This document shows positions 36,325 through 45,347 of a DNA stretch of 61,140 bases, one piece after another. A program made the position numbers and the translations under genes. Under the pieces are notes generated by a model. That model saw nothing but the letters and a program-made list of their open reading frames with translations, made no database searches and was not told the origin of the DNA. Position 1 is the first letter of the stretch. Each line of letters starts with the position of its first letter. Source of the stretch: an uncultured Flavobacteriaceae bacterium (GTDB lineage: Bacteria; Bacteroidota; Bacteroidia; Flavobacteriales; Flavobacteriaceae); contig CAJQMT010000022.1 in the NCBI GenBank assembly GCA_905479475.1, forward strand, positions 1 to 61,140, given 5' to 3'.

Positions 36325-37698
36325 TTAGTAGTGAAAAGTTTCACTCTCGTGCAAGAAGGGGTTTCCTTTTGCCAATAGTGGCGCTTTTGCCAAGGTTGTG
36401 AATGTTGTGTAAATAAAAAGGCCAATGAAAAACAATACGGCTCCTATTTCAGGCACTCCAATAAACCATTCTCCTCCAACAGTAGCTGGCATAATCATAA
36501 CAAACACATCCAAATAGTGGCCTAACAACACAACAACACCGGCTCCTATAACGAAATGAGGAATGCGTTTGTAATCACTATTAATCAACAGTAAGATCGG
36601 AAATACAAAGTTCATTGGAATCATCCCTAAAAATGGCAATTTGTATTCCTCAAAACGTTGTACAAAATACGTAGTCTCTTCTGGCATATCTGCGTACCAA
36701 ATCAACATAAATTGCGAAAACCATAGGTAGGTCCAAAAAATACTAAATCCAAACATGAATTTTGCCAAATCGTGTATATGACTGTCATTTACAAACTCTA
36801 AATATCCTTTGGATTGAAGGTATACAGTCACCATTGCAATTACGGTTACAGCAGACACCATAAATGTTGCTAACACATACCAACCAAACAAGGTACTAAA
36901 CCAATGTGGGTCCAATGACATGATCCAATCCCAAGACATCATAGACTCTGTGAATAGGAAAAAAGCTAAGAAAGCAACAGACATCTTGAAGTTCTTTTTA
37001 TAACTCACCAAATTTGTTTCATTGTCTTCGGCCAACGACGCTTTTCTAGACAAATGCCTGTAAACATTCCATCCTGCAACATAAACGATGGCACGGATTG
37101 ACCAACCTGGAACGTTTAGCCACCAGCTTTTCCCTGCAATAATAGCGTCGTAATTGTCACTTAAAGGGTCTACAGTTCCTGGCTCCATCCAAACGAATAG
37201 ATGATGCACATGCGCGGATCCTAGTAATAGAAAAACCAATAGTAAAATGGTCACAGGCAATAAATTCCCTGTAATTCCTTCCATCACTCTAAACAAAACG
37301 ATGGACCATCCTGCTTGTGCAACTCTTTGGATTGCGTTGAAAGCCAATACCAACAGTGTGATACCTACAAAGAAAAACAAAGCGACATAAATCGCAGACC
37401 AAGGTCTATTTTTTTGTTGATGATACAAATGCTCAGCATGTGTATCGTATGCACTTTCTTCCACGTGGGTTTTATCTGAAGAATGCGACGATTTCTCGTG
37501 ATGTGCTTCCTCACCGTGATTTGTTACAACTGCAGTATGCGCATCGTGAGATCCATGTGCATTATGTGCATTGTGCAATTCTTCTTTTACTTCATCAATC
37601 GAACTCGGACTACTGATAAAACCTATAGCAATACCAATGATTCCTAAAGCCATTAAGGCGAGTGCGAGCTTTTTTAATTTACCTGAAAACTGATACAT
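36325..37698 (-). CDS. actF: Alternative Complex III subunit ActF
   Basis: This 457-residue membrane protein has about ten helices. Hallmarks include WMEPGTVDPLSDNYDAIIAGKSWWLNVPGWSIRAIVYVAGW, MMSWDWIMSLDPHWFSTLFGWYVL and MLIWYADMPEETTYFVQRFE, all typical of the quinol:cytochrome c oxidoreductase membrane subunit related to NrfD. ActF pairs with ActC in the membrane core. A His-rich stretch lies between TM1 and TM2 (roughly residues 40-95, about 16 His with Ser, Asp and Glu), facing the periplasm by inference. It follows actE by 60 bases and precedes coxB. Confidence 0.93.
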   Translation of the reverse strand: MYQFSGKLKKLALALMALGIIGIAIGFISSPSSIDEVKEELHNAHNAHGSHDAHTAVVTNHGEEAHHEKSSHSSDKTHVEESAYDTHAEHLYHQQKNRPWSAIYVALFFFVGITLLVLAFNAIQRVAQAGWSIVLFRVMEGITGNLLPVTILLLVFLLLGSAHVHHLFVWMEPGTVDPLSDNYDAIIAGKSWWLNVPGWSIRAIVYVAGWNVYRHLSRKASLAEDNETNLVSYKKNFKMSVAFLAFFLFTESMMSWDWIMSLDPHWFSTLFGWYVLATFMVSAVTVIAMVTVYLQSKGYLEFVNDSHIHDLAKFMFGFSIFWTYLWFSQFMLIWYADMPEETTYFVQRFEEYKLPFLGMIPMNFVFPILLLINSDYKRIPHFVIGAGVVVLLGHYLDVFVMIMPATVGGEWFIGVPEIGAVLFFIGLFIYTTFTTLAKAPLLAKGNPFLHESETFHY

Positions 37699-37758
37699 TT
37701 TTGTTCGTTTTGAGTTCTTAGTTTTTTGGAGTTACAAATTCACAAAAACCTATTTTTA

Positions 37759-38316
37759 TTATTTTAATAAATTATTTCTTAATGTCTGAACATAGTTCAC
37801 CACTTGCCAACGTTCTTCTCTTGTCAATTGAGATGAATGCGAGCCCATTAAATTTTTACCGTACATCAACACATGGTATATACTTCCTTCAGTAATGTCT
37901 CTGTCTTTGTAATTCGGTATTCCTAAAAACTTTTCTCGCTTTACCAAATATCCTTGACCATCTCCTTTCTTACCATGACAAACCACACAATAAATACCGT
38001 ACAGTGATTTTCCTTTTTCACTGCTTAATTCATGCACAGATAATGGAGATTTCAATTTTTTCTTTGCGGCCTCGTATCCATCTATTGAATCCTCATAGTC
38101 ATAAGGCACTTGACCTCTTGCAATCGCCCCAGATACAGGAGCTTGAGAATCCATTCCACTTGGAAGCACATTGTTTTCCCCATAAGGTTCGTACGCTACA
38201 GAAGTATACATGTCTGGCATGTATCGCGATGTTGGCTTTGTTTTGTCTTCACTACACGATGTCAATGCAACTACGAACGTGAGTAAAGTGAATAGCTTGT
38301 ATATTGTGTTTTTCAT
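37759..38316 (-). CDS. actE: Alternative Complex III subunit ActE, monoheme cytochrome c lipoprotein
   Basis: This 185-residue lipoprotein (lipobox ALTSC) has one heme-binding CVVCH in GIYCVVCHGKKGDG. A distal Met ligand is likely in YGKNLMGSHSSQL, and the C-terminal helix ERWQVVNYVQTLR is typical of class I cytochrome c. In ACIII, ActE carries electrons near the exit towards the oxidase. I took ATG 38316; a TTG at 38334 would overlap actD. The gap to actD is 4 bases, so the genes are tightly coupled. Confidence 0.93.
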   Translation of the reverse strand: MKNTIYKLFTLLTFVVALTSCSEDKTKPTSRYMPDMYTSVAYEPYGENNVLPSGMDSQAPVSGAIARGQVPYDYEDSIDGYEAAKKKLKSPLSVHELSSEKGKSLYGIYCVVCHGKKGDGQGYLVKREKFLGIPNYKDRDITEGSIYHVLMYGKNLMGSHSSQLTREERWQVVNYVQTLRNNLLK

Positions 38317-38320
38317 GCGC

Positions 38321-38845
38321 TTATTTGTTTTCAATTACTTTGATTTCTACCGCTCCTGTCTCTTTTAGCAATGATTTCAACTCTTTTTCGTTATCGTGAA
38401 TTGAAATTTCCATTAGAAAATGATCGTCTGTTGTTCTTACATCAGGATTCTCTGCAGATTTGAAAGGCCAAATTCTACTTCTCATATAAAAAGTAATCAC
38501 CATTAGGTGAGCTGCGAAAAAGATGGTCAATTCAAATAAAATTGGAACAAACGCTGGCATATTAGTAAACCAACTGAAATTCGGTTTCCCTCCAATATCT
38601 TGCGGCCAATCTTCAATCATCATATAATTGGTCATCCAAATGGCAAAAGACAAACCTGTAATTCCGTAAAGAAAAGCTGTAATTGCAATTTTAGTAGGAG
38701 CCAATCCCATTGCTTTGTCCAATCCATGAACAGGAAATGGGGTAAAAACTTCATCGATATGATGATCCGCTGCTTTTACTGTTTTGACAGCATCCATCAA
38801 AATATCATCATCATTATATAAGGCGTGTATTACTTTATTACTCAT
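38321..38845 (-). CDS. actD: Alternative Complex III subunit ActD (DUF3341)
   Basis: This is a 174-residue protein. A soluble N-terminal ferredoxin-like part (VIHALYNDDDILMDAVKTVKAADHHIDEVFTPFPVHGLDKAMGL) is followed by two helices with the family signature MMIEDWPQDIGGKPNFSWFTNMPAFVPILFELTIFFAAH. ActD is a cofactor-free subunit that completes the membrane arm. Its start overlaps the end of actC by 8 bases and its stop is 4 bases from actE. Confidence 0.95.
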   Translation of the reverse strand: MSNKVIHALYNDDDILMDAVKTVKAADHHIDEVFTPFPVHGLDKAMGLAPTKIAITAFLYGITGLSFAIWMTNYMMIEDWPQDIGGKPNFSWFTNMPAFVPILFELTIFFAAHLMVITFYMRSRIWPFKSAENPDVRTTDDHFLMEISIHDNEKELKSLLKETGAVEIKVIENK

Positions 38846-40235
38846 GATTTCCGTCTCTTAATTTTTTATAATTCTCTCCAGATACTTTCATTATTGACTT
38901 TACTTCCGCCTGTGCAATTACAGGAAAGGTACGTGCATACAATAAAAACAACACTCCAAAGAACCCAATCGTTCCAATAAATATTCCAACATCTACAAAG
39001 GTAGGCTCAAAACGAGTCCATGTAGATGGCAAATGTCCTTTACTCAATACAATGGCAATAATATCAAATCTCTCAAACCACATTCCAATGTTAATGGCTA
39101 TGGAAATAATGAACGAAGCGATAAAGCTTCTTCTAAACTTTCGTATCCACAGCAATTGAGGAATCAAAATATTGAACAAAATCAACGACCAGAATGCCCA
39201 TCCATAAGGACCTGTAGCAGCTCCGACAGACATGTAGGTAAAATTCTCATAAGGAGAGCCTGTGTACCATGCTATGAAAAACTCAGAGGCGTAAGCTACA
39301 GCTACAATACCTCCTGTTAACATTATTACCATATTCATATATTCCACGTGCAAACGAGTGATATAGTTTTCTAAGTTCGTTACTTTTCTCATGATACCCA
39401 ATAAGGTTTGCACCATTGCGAAACCAGAAAATATGGCTCCAGCAACGAAATAAGGTGGAAATATAGTAGAATGCCATCCTGGATTGATTGAAGTCGCAAA
39501 GTCCATAGATACAATGGTGTGTACAGAAAGTACAAGTGGGGTTGCCAAACCTGCCAATACCAAGGATACTTCTTCAAAACGTTGCCAGTCTTTCGCTCTT
39601 CCTGACCATCCAAAACTTAACAAAGCGTAAATTTTCTTTTGGAATGGTTTGATTGCTCTGTCTCTTAGCATTGCAAAATCAGGCAACAAACCTGTCCACC
39701 AGAACACCAATGATACCGATAAATAAGTTGAGATGGCAAATACGTCCCACAATAATGGTGAATTAAAGTTTACCCATAAAGACCCAAATTGGTTGGGAAT
39801 AGGCAACACCCAATAGGCATCCCAAGGACGCCCCATGTGAATAATAGGAAAGAGACCTGCTTGGAATACGGCAAATATAGTCATCGCTTCCGACGATCTG
39901 TTGATGGCCATTCTCCATCTTTGACGGAACAATAGAAGTACAGCTGAAATAAGAGTACCGGCATGACCAATACCAACCCACCATACAAAGTTGGTGATAT
40001 CCCAAGCCCATCCAATGTTCTTGTTCAATCCCCAAGTTCCAATTCCTGTTCCTATGGTAAAAGTGATACAACCCAATCCCCATAAAAAGGCAATCAATGA
40101 AATTGTAAATGCTATGTACCAATTTTTATTTGCTTTCCCTTCGATAGGTTTTGCAATATCAACCGTAATATCATGGTAACTTTTATCCCCTAATACTAAT
40201 GGTTCTCTAATAGGTGCTTCGTAGTGAGACGACAT
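38838..40235 (-). CDS. actC: Alternative Complex III subunit ActC (NrfD-like)
   Basis: This 465-residue membrane protein has about ten helices. It includes NIGWAWDITNFVWWVGIGHAGTLISAVLLLFRQRWR, IHMGRPWDAYWVLPIPNQFG and GWHSTIFPPYFVAGAIFSGFAMVQ, diagnostic of the NrfD/PsrC family subunit of ACIII. ActC holds the menaquinol oxidation site close to the iron-sulfur subunit ActB (known from family structures). It follows actB by 30 bases and overlaps actD. Confidence 0.95.
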   Translation of the reverse strand: MSSHYEAPIREPLVLGDKSYHDITVDIAKPIEGKANKNWYIAFTISLIAFLWGLGCITFTIGTGIGTWGLNKNIGWAWDITNFVWWVGIGHAGTLISAVLLLFRQRWRMAINRSSEAMTIFAVFQAGLFPIIHMGRPWDAYWVLPIPNQFGSLWVNFNSPLLWDVFAISTYLSVSLVFWWTGLLPDFAMLRDRAIKPFQKKIYALLSFGWSGRAKDWQRFEEVSLVLAGLATPLVLSVHTIVSMDFATSINPGWHSTIFPPYFVAGAIFSGFAMVQTLLGIMRKVTNLENYITRLHVEYMNMVIMLTGGIVAVAYASEFFIAWYTGSPYENFTYMSVGAATGPYGWAFWSLILFNILIPQLLWIRKFRRSFIASFIISIAINIGMWFERFDIIAIVLSKGHLPSTWTRFEPTFVDVGIFIGTIGFFGVLFLLYARTFPVIAQAEVKSIMKVSGENYKKLRDGNHE

Positions 40236-40265
40236 AATTTATATATAGTTTCTTAATTAATTATT

Positions 40266-43200
40266 TTAAGCTTCTTCTGTATTTCTAACTTTCACTTGAT
40301 ACAAAACATTGTTATCTGTTCCGATAGCTTCGAGTAAACGATACATTCTTTTGTCTGCTTTCTTTTCAACGATCACTTCTTTTTCTTCGTTTACATCTCC
40401 AAAGACCAAAGCTCCTGTGGAACAAGCAGAAGTACAGGCTACCGCATTATTAAATTCACCTGGAGCTACTTTTCTTCCTTCTTTTTTCGCGTTTAATATA
40501 ACGGCTTGTGTTGATTGAATACAGAACGAACATTTTTCCATTACTCCTCTTGAGCGCACTACTACGTCTGGATTCAATACCATTTTTCCATAGTCGTCAT
40601 TCATGTTAAAATCAAACTCACTGTTTTCATTGTATTTGAACCAATTGAAACGACGCACTCTGTAAGGACAGTTGTTTGCACAATATCTCGTTCCTACACA
40701 CCTGTTGTAAGTCATTTGATTTTGACCTTGACGACCGTGCGTTGTTGCTCCTACCGGACATACAGTTTCACATGGTGCATGGTTACAATGTTGACACATT
40801 ACTGGCTGAAAAGCAACCTGTGGATTTTCAGCAGGAACTTCCAATGCATAATAATCACTCACTGCATCTGATGTTGTGTTGACGTTTTCAGCTCTTTCTT
40901 CTGACGTAGCATCTAACTCTGATGAATAATACCTATCGATACGCAACCAGTGCATATCTCTACCCACACGGACCTCATGCTTTCCAACAACAGGGACGTT
41001 ATTCTCTGCGTGACATGCTACTACACAAGCTCCACACCCTGTACAATCAGACAAATCTATGGATAGGTTAAAATGATGTCCGATACTACGATCATGATCA
41101 TCCCATAAATCAACGTCATTGACACTTACTTCCTCGTGTTTTAAAGATACTTTTGTAACTTGATTCCAAGATTCTTTGGGGTCTAAATTGGTATTGTTGT
41201 AGTCTTCTAAAGAGGTTTCCTTCAAAATCTCATACCTACCTGCAATGGTATGCTGCAATTGCTCACACGCGAATTTATGTGTTCCACCAATATTTTCAAT
41301 AGAAACTATTTGTGTCAACTTCAAGCCGTCCGCTAAAACATATCCATTTACTCCGACTTTCATTTCAGACTTCATGGCTTTTGTTTTACCATATCCTAAG
41401 GCCAAACCTAGTGATCCTTTGGCTTGCCCTGGCTGAATCAATACTGGAACTTCTTTTAAGACCGTTCCATTTACAGTTACATTTGCATAACTCCCATTGA
41501 TCGCTCCATTATCCTGCACGGGATTCTCAAACCCTAAAGAAGTCGCATCTGCTTGTGAAATTGTCAAATAATTATCCCAAGATGCTCTGGTGATTGGATC
41601 TGGCAATTCTTGCAACCATGGGTTGTTTGCTTGTTGTCCATCTCCAATTGCTGTAGATGCAAACAAAGTCAATTCAAAATCTCCTGATTTTGTTACTGAT
41701 TTCAATGCATTGGCTGCAGATGCTGTGTTGATAGATTTTCCTCTCAACTTCCTTGCTTTCGATCTGTAAAAACCATCGTGCAAAGCTTGATTCCATGAAG
41801 TACCTCCTAAAATAGAAGTGTTCCAAAAAATTTTTAAGAAATCGTAAAAAGATTCAGAGCTGCCTGACCAAGAAAGCAAACAGTCTTGAAATTGTTTGGT
41901 ATCAAACAATGGGTTTACGGTTGGCTGTGTCAAACTGTAGGTCTCTGCATCGATTTGAGCATCTCCCCAAGCCTCTAGGTAGTGAGGAGTTGGCAATGCA
42001 TACTGAGCAATACTTGCCGTTTCATCTTCACTTGAAGCAAAGGCTATGGATAATTTAACTTTTTCCAAACCGCTTACAAAATCAGCACTATTTGCCAATG
42101 TATAAACTGGATTGGTTTGAAAAGAAATCAAGGCTCCTATTTTTCCAGCATTCATGTCAGCAACTAGTTGCTGCACATCTGTATCGTTTCCTTGCCTTGT
42201 ATATTTTACATTTGCTGTATCAAGAATTGAACTTTTTAGCTTTTTATTCAAAGCCAAAGCAATCAATTGCGCATTTTTATCTTGAATTCCTGTCAACACA
42301 ACACCTTTGCTTCCTGCTGCTTTCAATTGCTTTGCCGCTTTAGCAATGGATGCATCCTGTGTAGTCTCTTTCGAAGGTAAATTTTCACCCGTCACAGCGT
42401 TGTACAAGTTGATCAAGGCAAACACTTGCTCCGACGGCTTCAATACAATTCTTTTATCTGCATTTGCCCCAGACAAAGTCATATTAGCTTCCACCTGAAT
42501 ATGACGAGACATTTTTCCTGTGTCTACTTGCCTTCCTGATGTATAGCTTTTTTCAAAACCTCCTCCTTGCCAGTCTCCTAGAAAATCGGCTCCAATCGCA
42601 ACAATCGTTTCTGCTTTTGAAAAATCATAATTTGGCAACACTCTTTTTCCATACACCTCTTCATAAGCATCTAACGAGGCTGTCTCTGATATAGCATCGT
42701 ATTGAACATGCTGTACATTTCCATTTTCTTTTGCAAACTTTTTTATCAATTTTGAAGTAGCAGGACTCGCCAACGTACCGGTCAATATAACAATCTTCTC
42801 TTCCGAAGCTTTCAATTCCGATAGGGTTGCTTTTATTTGACGATCTACATCAGACCAAGAAAGATTGTTCCCGTTTAACTTTGGGGCTTTCAAACGCGAA
42901 CTATCATACAAGGAAAGTACAGATGCCTGTACACGTGCATTGGTCGTACCGTTTACTTCTTTGTTTGGCTTGATAAGAATTGGTCTTCCCTCTCTTGTTT
43001 TTACCAAAACATTTGCAAAATCATAACCATCTGCTATGGTTGTTGCATAGTAATTTGCAACACCTGGGATGATATCATCTGGTTTTACTACGTAAGGAAT
43101 AGCCTTTCTAACAGGTCCTTCACAGGCCGCTAAGGAAGCTGCTGCTGTAGAGAATCCAACATATTTTAAAAAGTCACGACGAGACGTTGAAGATTCTTCT

Positions 43201-43325
43201 AATGTCTCTTTGTCTCCTAAAAATTCGTCTGTAGCAATGTCTGACACAAACTCATTTTGTTCAAGTTTAGCAACAATAGAACTATTTTCGTTTAGTTCTT
43301 CAACACTTTTCCAGTATTTTTTCAT
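40266..43325 (-). CDS. actB: Alternative Complex III subunit ActB (molybdopterin-oxidoreductase-like plus ferredoxin)
   Basis: This is a 1019-residue protein. A twin-arginine motif SRRDFLK lies at 48-54, unusually far from the N-terminus, followed by a hydrophobic run and lipobox-like LAAC (Cys 68): the TAT-variant translocation signal of this family. Residues 90-700 resemble molybdopterin oxidoreductases that have lost the cofactor. The C-terminal ferredoxin part has four Cys groups: CTGCGACVVAC, CQHCNHAPCETVCP, CVGTRYCANNCP and CSFC with CTSACSTGAL. ActB carries the iron-sulfur wire between quinol and the heme subunits. The order actA-actB-actC is standard. Confidence 0.96.
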   Translation of the reverse strand: MKKYWKSVEELNENSSIVAKLEQNEFVSDIATDEFLGDKETLEESSTSRRDFLKYVGFSTAAASLAACEGPVRKAIPYVVKPDDIIPGVANYYATTIADGYDFANVLVKTREGRPILIKPNKEVNGTTNARVQASVLSLYDSSRLKAPKLNGNNLSWSDVDRQIKATLSELKASEEKIVILTGTLASPATSKLIKKFAKENGNVQHVQYDAISETASLDAYEEVYGKRVLPNYDFSKAETIVAIGADFLGDWQGGGFEKSYTSGRQVDTGKMSRHIQVEANMTLSGANADKRIVLKPSEQVFALINLYNAVTGENLPSKETTQDASIAKAAKQLKAAGSKGVVLTGIQDKNAQLIALALNKKLKSSILDTANVKYTRQGNDTDVQQLVADMNAGKIGALISFQTNPVYTLANSADFVSGLEKVKLSIAFASSEDETASIAQYALPTPHYLEAWGDAQIDAETYSLTQPTVNPLFDTKQFQDCLLSWSGSSESFYDFLKIFWNTSILGGTSWNQALHDGFYRSKARKLRGKSINTASAANALKSVTKSGDFELTLFASTAIGDGQQANNPWLQELPDPITRASWDNYLTISQADATSLGFENPVQDNGAINGSYANVTVNGTVLKEVPVLIQPGQAKGSLGLALGYGKTKAMKSEMKVGVNGYVLADGLKLTQIVSIENIGGTHKFACEQLQHTIAGRYEILKETSLEDYNNTNLDPKESWNQVTKVSLKHEEVSVNDVDLWDDHDRSIGHHFNLSIDLSDCTGCGACVVACHAENNVPVVGKHEVRVGRDMHWLRIDRYYSSELDATSEERAENVNTTSDAVSDYYALEVPAENPQVAFQPVMCQHCNHAPCETVCPVGATTHGRQGQNQMTYNRCVGTRYCANNCPYRVRRFNWFKYNENSEFDFNMNDDYGKMVLNPDVVVRSRGVMEKCSFCIQSTQAVILNAKKEGRKVAPGEFNNAVACTSACSTGALVFGDVNEEKEVIVEKKADKRMYRLLEAIGTDNNVLYQVKVRNTEEA

Positions 43326-43395
43326 TGATCGATTGTTTATTTTGTTGAATTGACGCTTTAAAAATTCGCAATTCTATAATATTCTTACTCTTTTA

Positions 43396-44577
43396 TTAAT
43401 AGTGACATTTTCCACATTCTTTCCCTCCCATTTGAGCGGCAGTCACTTTATCTACTCCATACTTTTTCGACAATTCTTCGTGTATGTTTTTGTAGTATCC
43501 GTTTCCTTCCATCTTCACTTGGGTCTCTTTATGACAGTCGATACACCAACCCATTGTCAAAGGCGAATATTGGTACACTTCTTCCATCTCTTCCACGGGT
43601 CCATGACATTTTTGACATTTCAATCCAGCAACCGTTACGTGTTGTGAGTGATTGTAATAGGCAAAATCAGGAAGGTTATGAATACGAATCCATTTGATCG
43701 GTTCAGATTCACCAGTATATTCTAGATTCTCAGCATCCCATCCAGCTGCTTTGTACAACTTTTGAATTTCGCCATCGTAAAAGGCTTTGCTATACTCTGC
43801 GGTTGCGGTTTCTTCAGACACTTCTGCAATATTCTTATGACAATTCATACAAATATTTGTAGAAGGAATCCCTGAGCTTTTACTGTGTTTTGCAGCAGAG
43901 TGACAGTATTGACAATCTATTTTATTCTCTCCCGCATGAATTCTATGTGAAAATGCAATTGGCTGTACCGGTTGATAACCTTGATCAACACCCACTTCCA
44001 AGAGTGCTGTAAAACCGAAATAAGCAATATTCAACAACACAATGATCGTAGCTACAATTTTAAGAAAACCATTGTTACTCTTTAGATACACCCAAAGAAT
44101 CAGTGCTAAAATAATAAACAGTACGGTATATGTAATCCAAACAGAAGAACCTTCTTCCTTCACCTCTTCTACCGCTACCATTTGAGCAACTCCTGCTTTC
44201 TTTACAGGATCTGCATCCATATACGCTACCAAATTCTCAATGTCTGTATCCGACAATTGAGGAAAGGCCGTCATCGGAGATCCTTTGTATTCTTCATAAA
44301 TAGCAATCGCATCTGCATCTCCTGAGGCACGCAGTGCATTGTTGTCTTTTATCCATGCTTTCAACCATTCCATTTCTCTCCTTTCAGAGATCTTACCCAA
44401 TGCTGGCCCCACTAGTTTTTTATCTAGTTTATGGCATGCCGCACAATTCGCATTGAACAGGCTTTTCCCTGCAGTTGCGTCGGCTTGCGCTGATAAGTTC
44501 ATGGTAAAAATGAATAAAAAAGCAAGAGTAGCATATACTAATCTCGAGATTTGACTGTGTTTTTGAACACTTTTCAT
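43396..44577 (-). CDS. actA: Alternative Complex III subunit ActA, multiheme cytochrome c with fused monoheme domain
   Basis: This is a 393-residue protein. A signal peptide (to about residue 30, NLSAQA) is followed by a class I cytochrome c domain with CAACHKLDKK and Met-containing SPMTAFPQ. A transmembrane helix comes next (SVWITYTVLFIILALILWVYL). Then comes the pentaheme part with CQYCH, CMNCH, CQKCH, CIDCH and CGKCH, making six CxxCH motifs in all. The pentaheme part is ActA proper. The N-terminal domain could act as a tethered carrier to CuA of subunit II (inference). I chose ATG 44577 (MKSVQKHSQ) over a TTG nine codons upstream. Confidence 0.93.
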   Translation of the reverse strand: MKSVQKHSQISRLVYATLAFLFIFTMNLSAQADATAGKSLFNANCAACHKLDKKLVGPALGKISERREMEWLKAWIKDNNALRASGDADAIAIYEEYKGSPMTAFPQLSDTDIENLVAYMDADPVKKAGVAQMVAVEEVKEEGSSVWITYTVLFIILALILWVYLKSNNGFLKIVATIIVLLNIAYFGFTALLEVGVDQGYQPVQPIAFSHRIHAGENKIDCQYCHSAAKHSKSSGIPSTNICMNCHKNIAEVSEETATAEYSKAFYDGEIQKLYKAAGWDAENLEYTGESEPIKWIRIHNLPDFAYYNHSQHVTVAGLKCQKCHGPVEEMEEVYQYSPLTMGWCIDCHKETQVKMEGNGYYKNIHEELSKKYGVDKVTAAQMGGKECGKCHY

Positions 44578-44663
44578 ACGATAAAATCTAAAATTTCTAA
44601 CCAATTTGAGGTGATTTTTTTTCTTGTCTAAAAAGAAGGTTTTTGCCCCTTAAAATCATGCTA

Positions 44664-44671
44664 CAAAAGTA
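44664..44671 (-). promoter_or_regulatory. -7 promoter element of the act-cox operon
   Basis: Minus strand TACTTTTG (44671-44664) fits TAnnTTTG and lies 87 bases before actA. A weak TTTA is at about -33. This is the only good box upstream, so the eight-gene operon likely starts here with a leader of about 80 bases. Confidence 0.6.
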
Positions 44672-44744
44672 CTACATAAAACCAAAAATGTAAATTAAAT
44701 TGACTAGGCAATATATAATTTATACTCATTCTAAATAGTATGAA

Positions 44745-44778
44745 TTTGAAATTATTTAAAAACTATAAATTACATTTG
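44745..44778 (+). promoter_or_regulatory. Promoter of the SPOR-domain gene
   Basis: TTTG (44745-44748), a 22-base spacer and TACATTTG (44771-44778) match the consensus. A second TATTTTTG (44787-44794) directly abuts the ATG and is too close to serve. Confidence 0.6.
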
Positions 44779-44796
44779 TAAAAACATATTTTTGCA

Positions 44797-45138
44797 ATGA
44801 AACTCAGACTTTTATTTTTGTTTGCTTGCTCTACATTCACTGCTTTCAAAGGTGCTGCGCAAGAAAACACACATAGCTTAGACAGTCTTATTTACAAAAA
44901 AAGAGCCTACAACGCGACCAAACAGGCGGGCTACTGTATCCAGTTGTACAATGGCGATGAAAAAACAGCAATGTATAAAATTAAAAAATTTGAAAAGCTT
45001 TTTCCAGAAATAGAAATACATCGAATTTACCAAGTTCCGGAGTGGAAAATTCAAACTGGAATCTACAAAACTAGACTAGAAGCCGATCGGGTTTTGAATC
45101 TTATCAAAAGAAAATACCCTGGTGCTAGAGTGCGGTAA
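44797..45138 (+). CDS. Secreted SPOR-domain protein
   Basis: This is a 113-residue protein with a signal peptide (MKLRLLFLFACSTFTAFKGAAQ). A SPOR domain fills the rest: GYCIQLYNGDEKTAMYKIKKFEKLFPEIEIHRIYQVPEWKIQTGIYKTRLEADRVLNLIKRKYPGARVR, shown here in family order with the typical QxG-type turn replaced by KIQTGIY. SPOR domains bind denuded peptidoglycan at division sites. The protein is a lone periplasmic SPOR unit, as is common in flavobacteria. It is divergent from actA and convergent with infB across a very long terminator. Confidence 0.88.
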   Translation: MKLRLLFLFACSTFTAFKGAAQENTHSLDSLIYKKRAYNATKQAGYCIQLYNGDEKTAMYKIKKFEKLFPEIEIHRIYQVPEWKIQTGIYKTRLEADRVLNLIKRKYPGARVR

Positions 45139-45289
45139 TTCATTCTTCAAACATTTCGAAAATTCAGATTTATCTCGAACAAATCACTACTCTTTTGTTC
45201 TCAAAGTAATTGAACAACCGAAAACTGTTTTGTTTGAGTCTTCCCAAAAGCATACAGACGGCCTGTGTTTCAATTACATCCTTTATTGA

Positions 45290-45340
45290 TTCAAAACAAA
45301 AAAACCTCTTGTAAATTACAAGAGGTTTTTTTGTTTTGAA
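45290..45340 (-). terminator. Very long bidirectional terminator between the SPOR gene and infB
   Basis: TTCAAAACAAAAAAACCTCTTGTAA and its complement form a near-perfect stem of about 24 bp (45290-45340) with almost no loop, and A and T tracts are built into the stem. It lies 8 bases past the infB stop. The 150 bases before it contain no gene. Confidence 0.92.
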
Positions 45341-45347
45341 AAGTTGT

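Noticed and set aside
40266-43325. A functional molybdopterin enzyme
   Set aside because: The gene order and the four Fe-S Cys groups identify ActB, whose molybdopterin-like domain carries no Mo cofactor in the known family.
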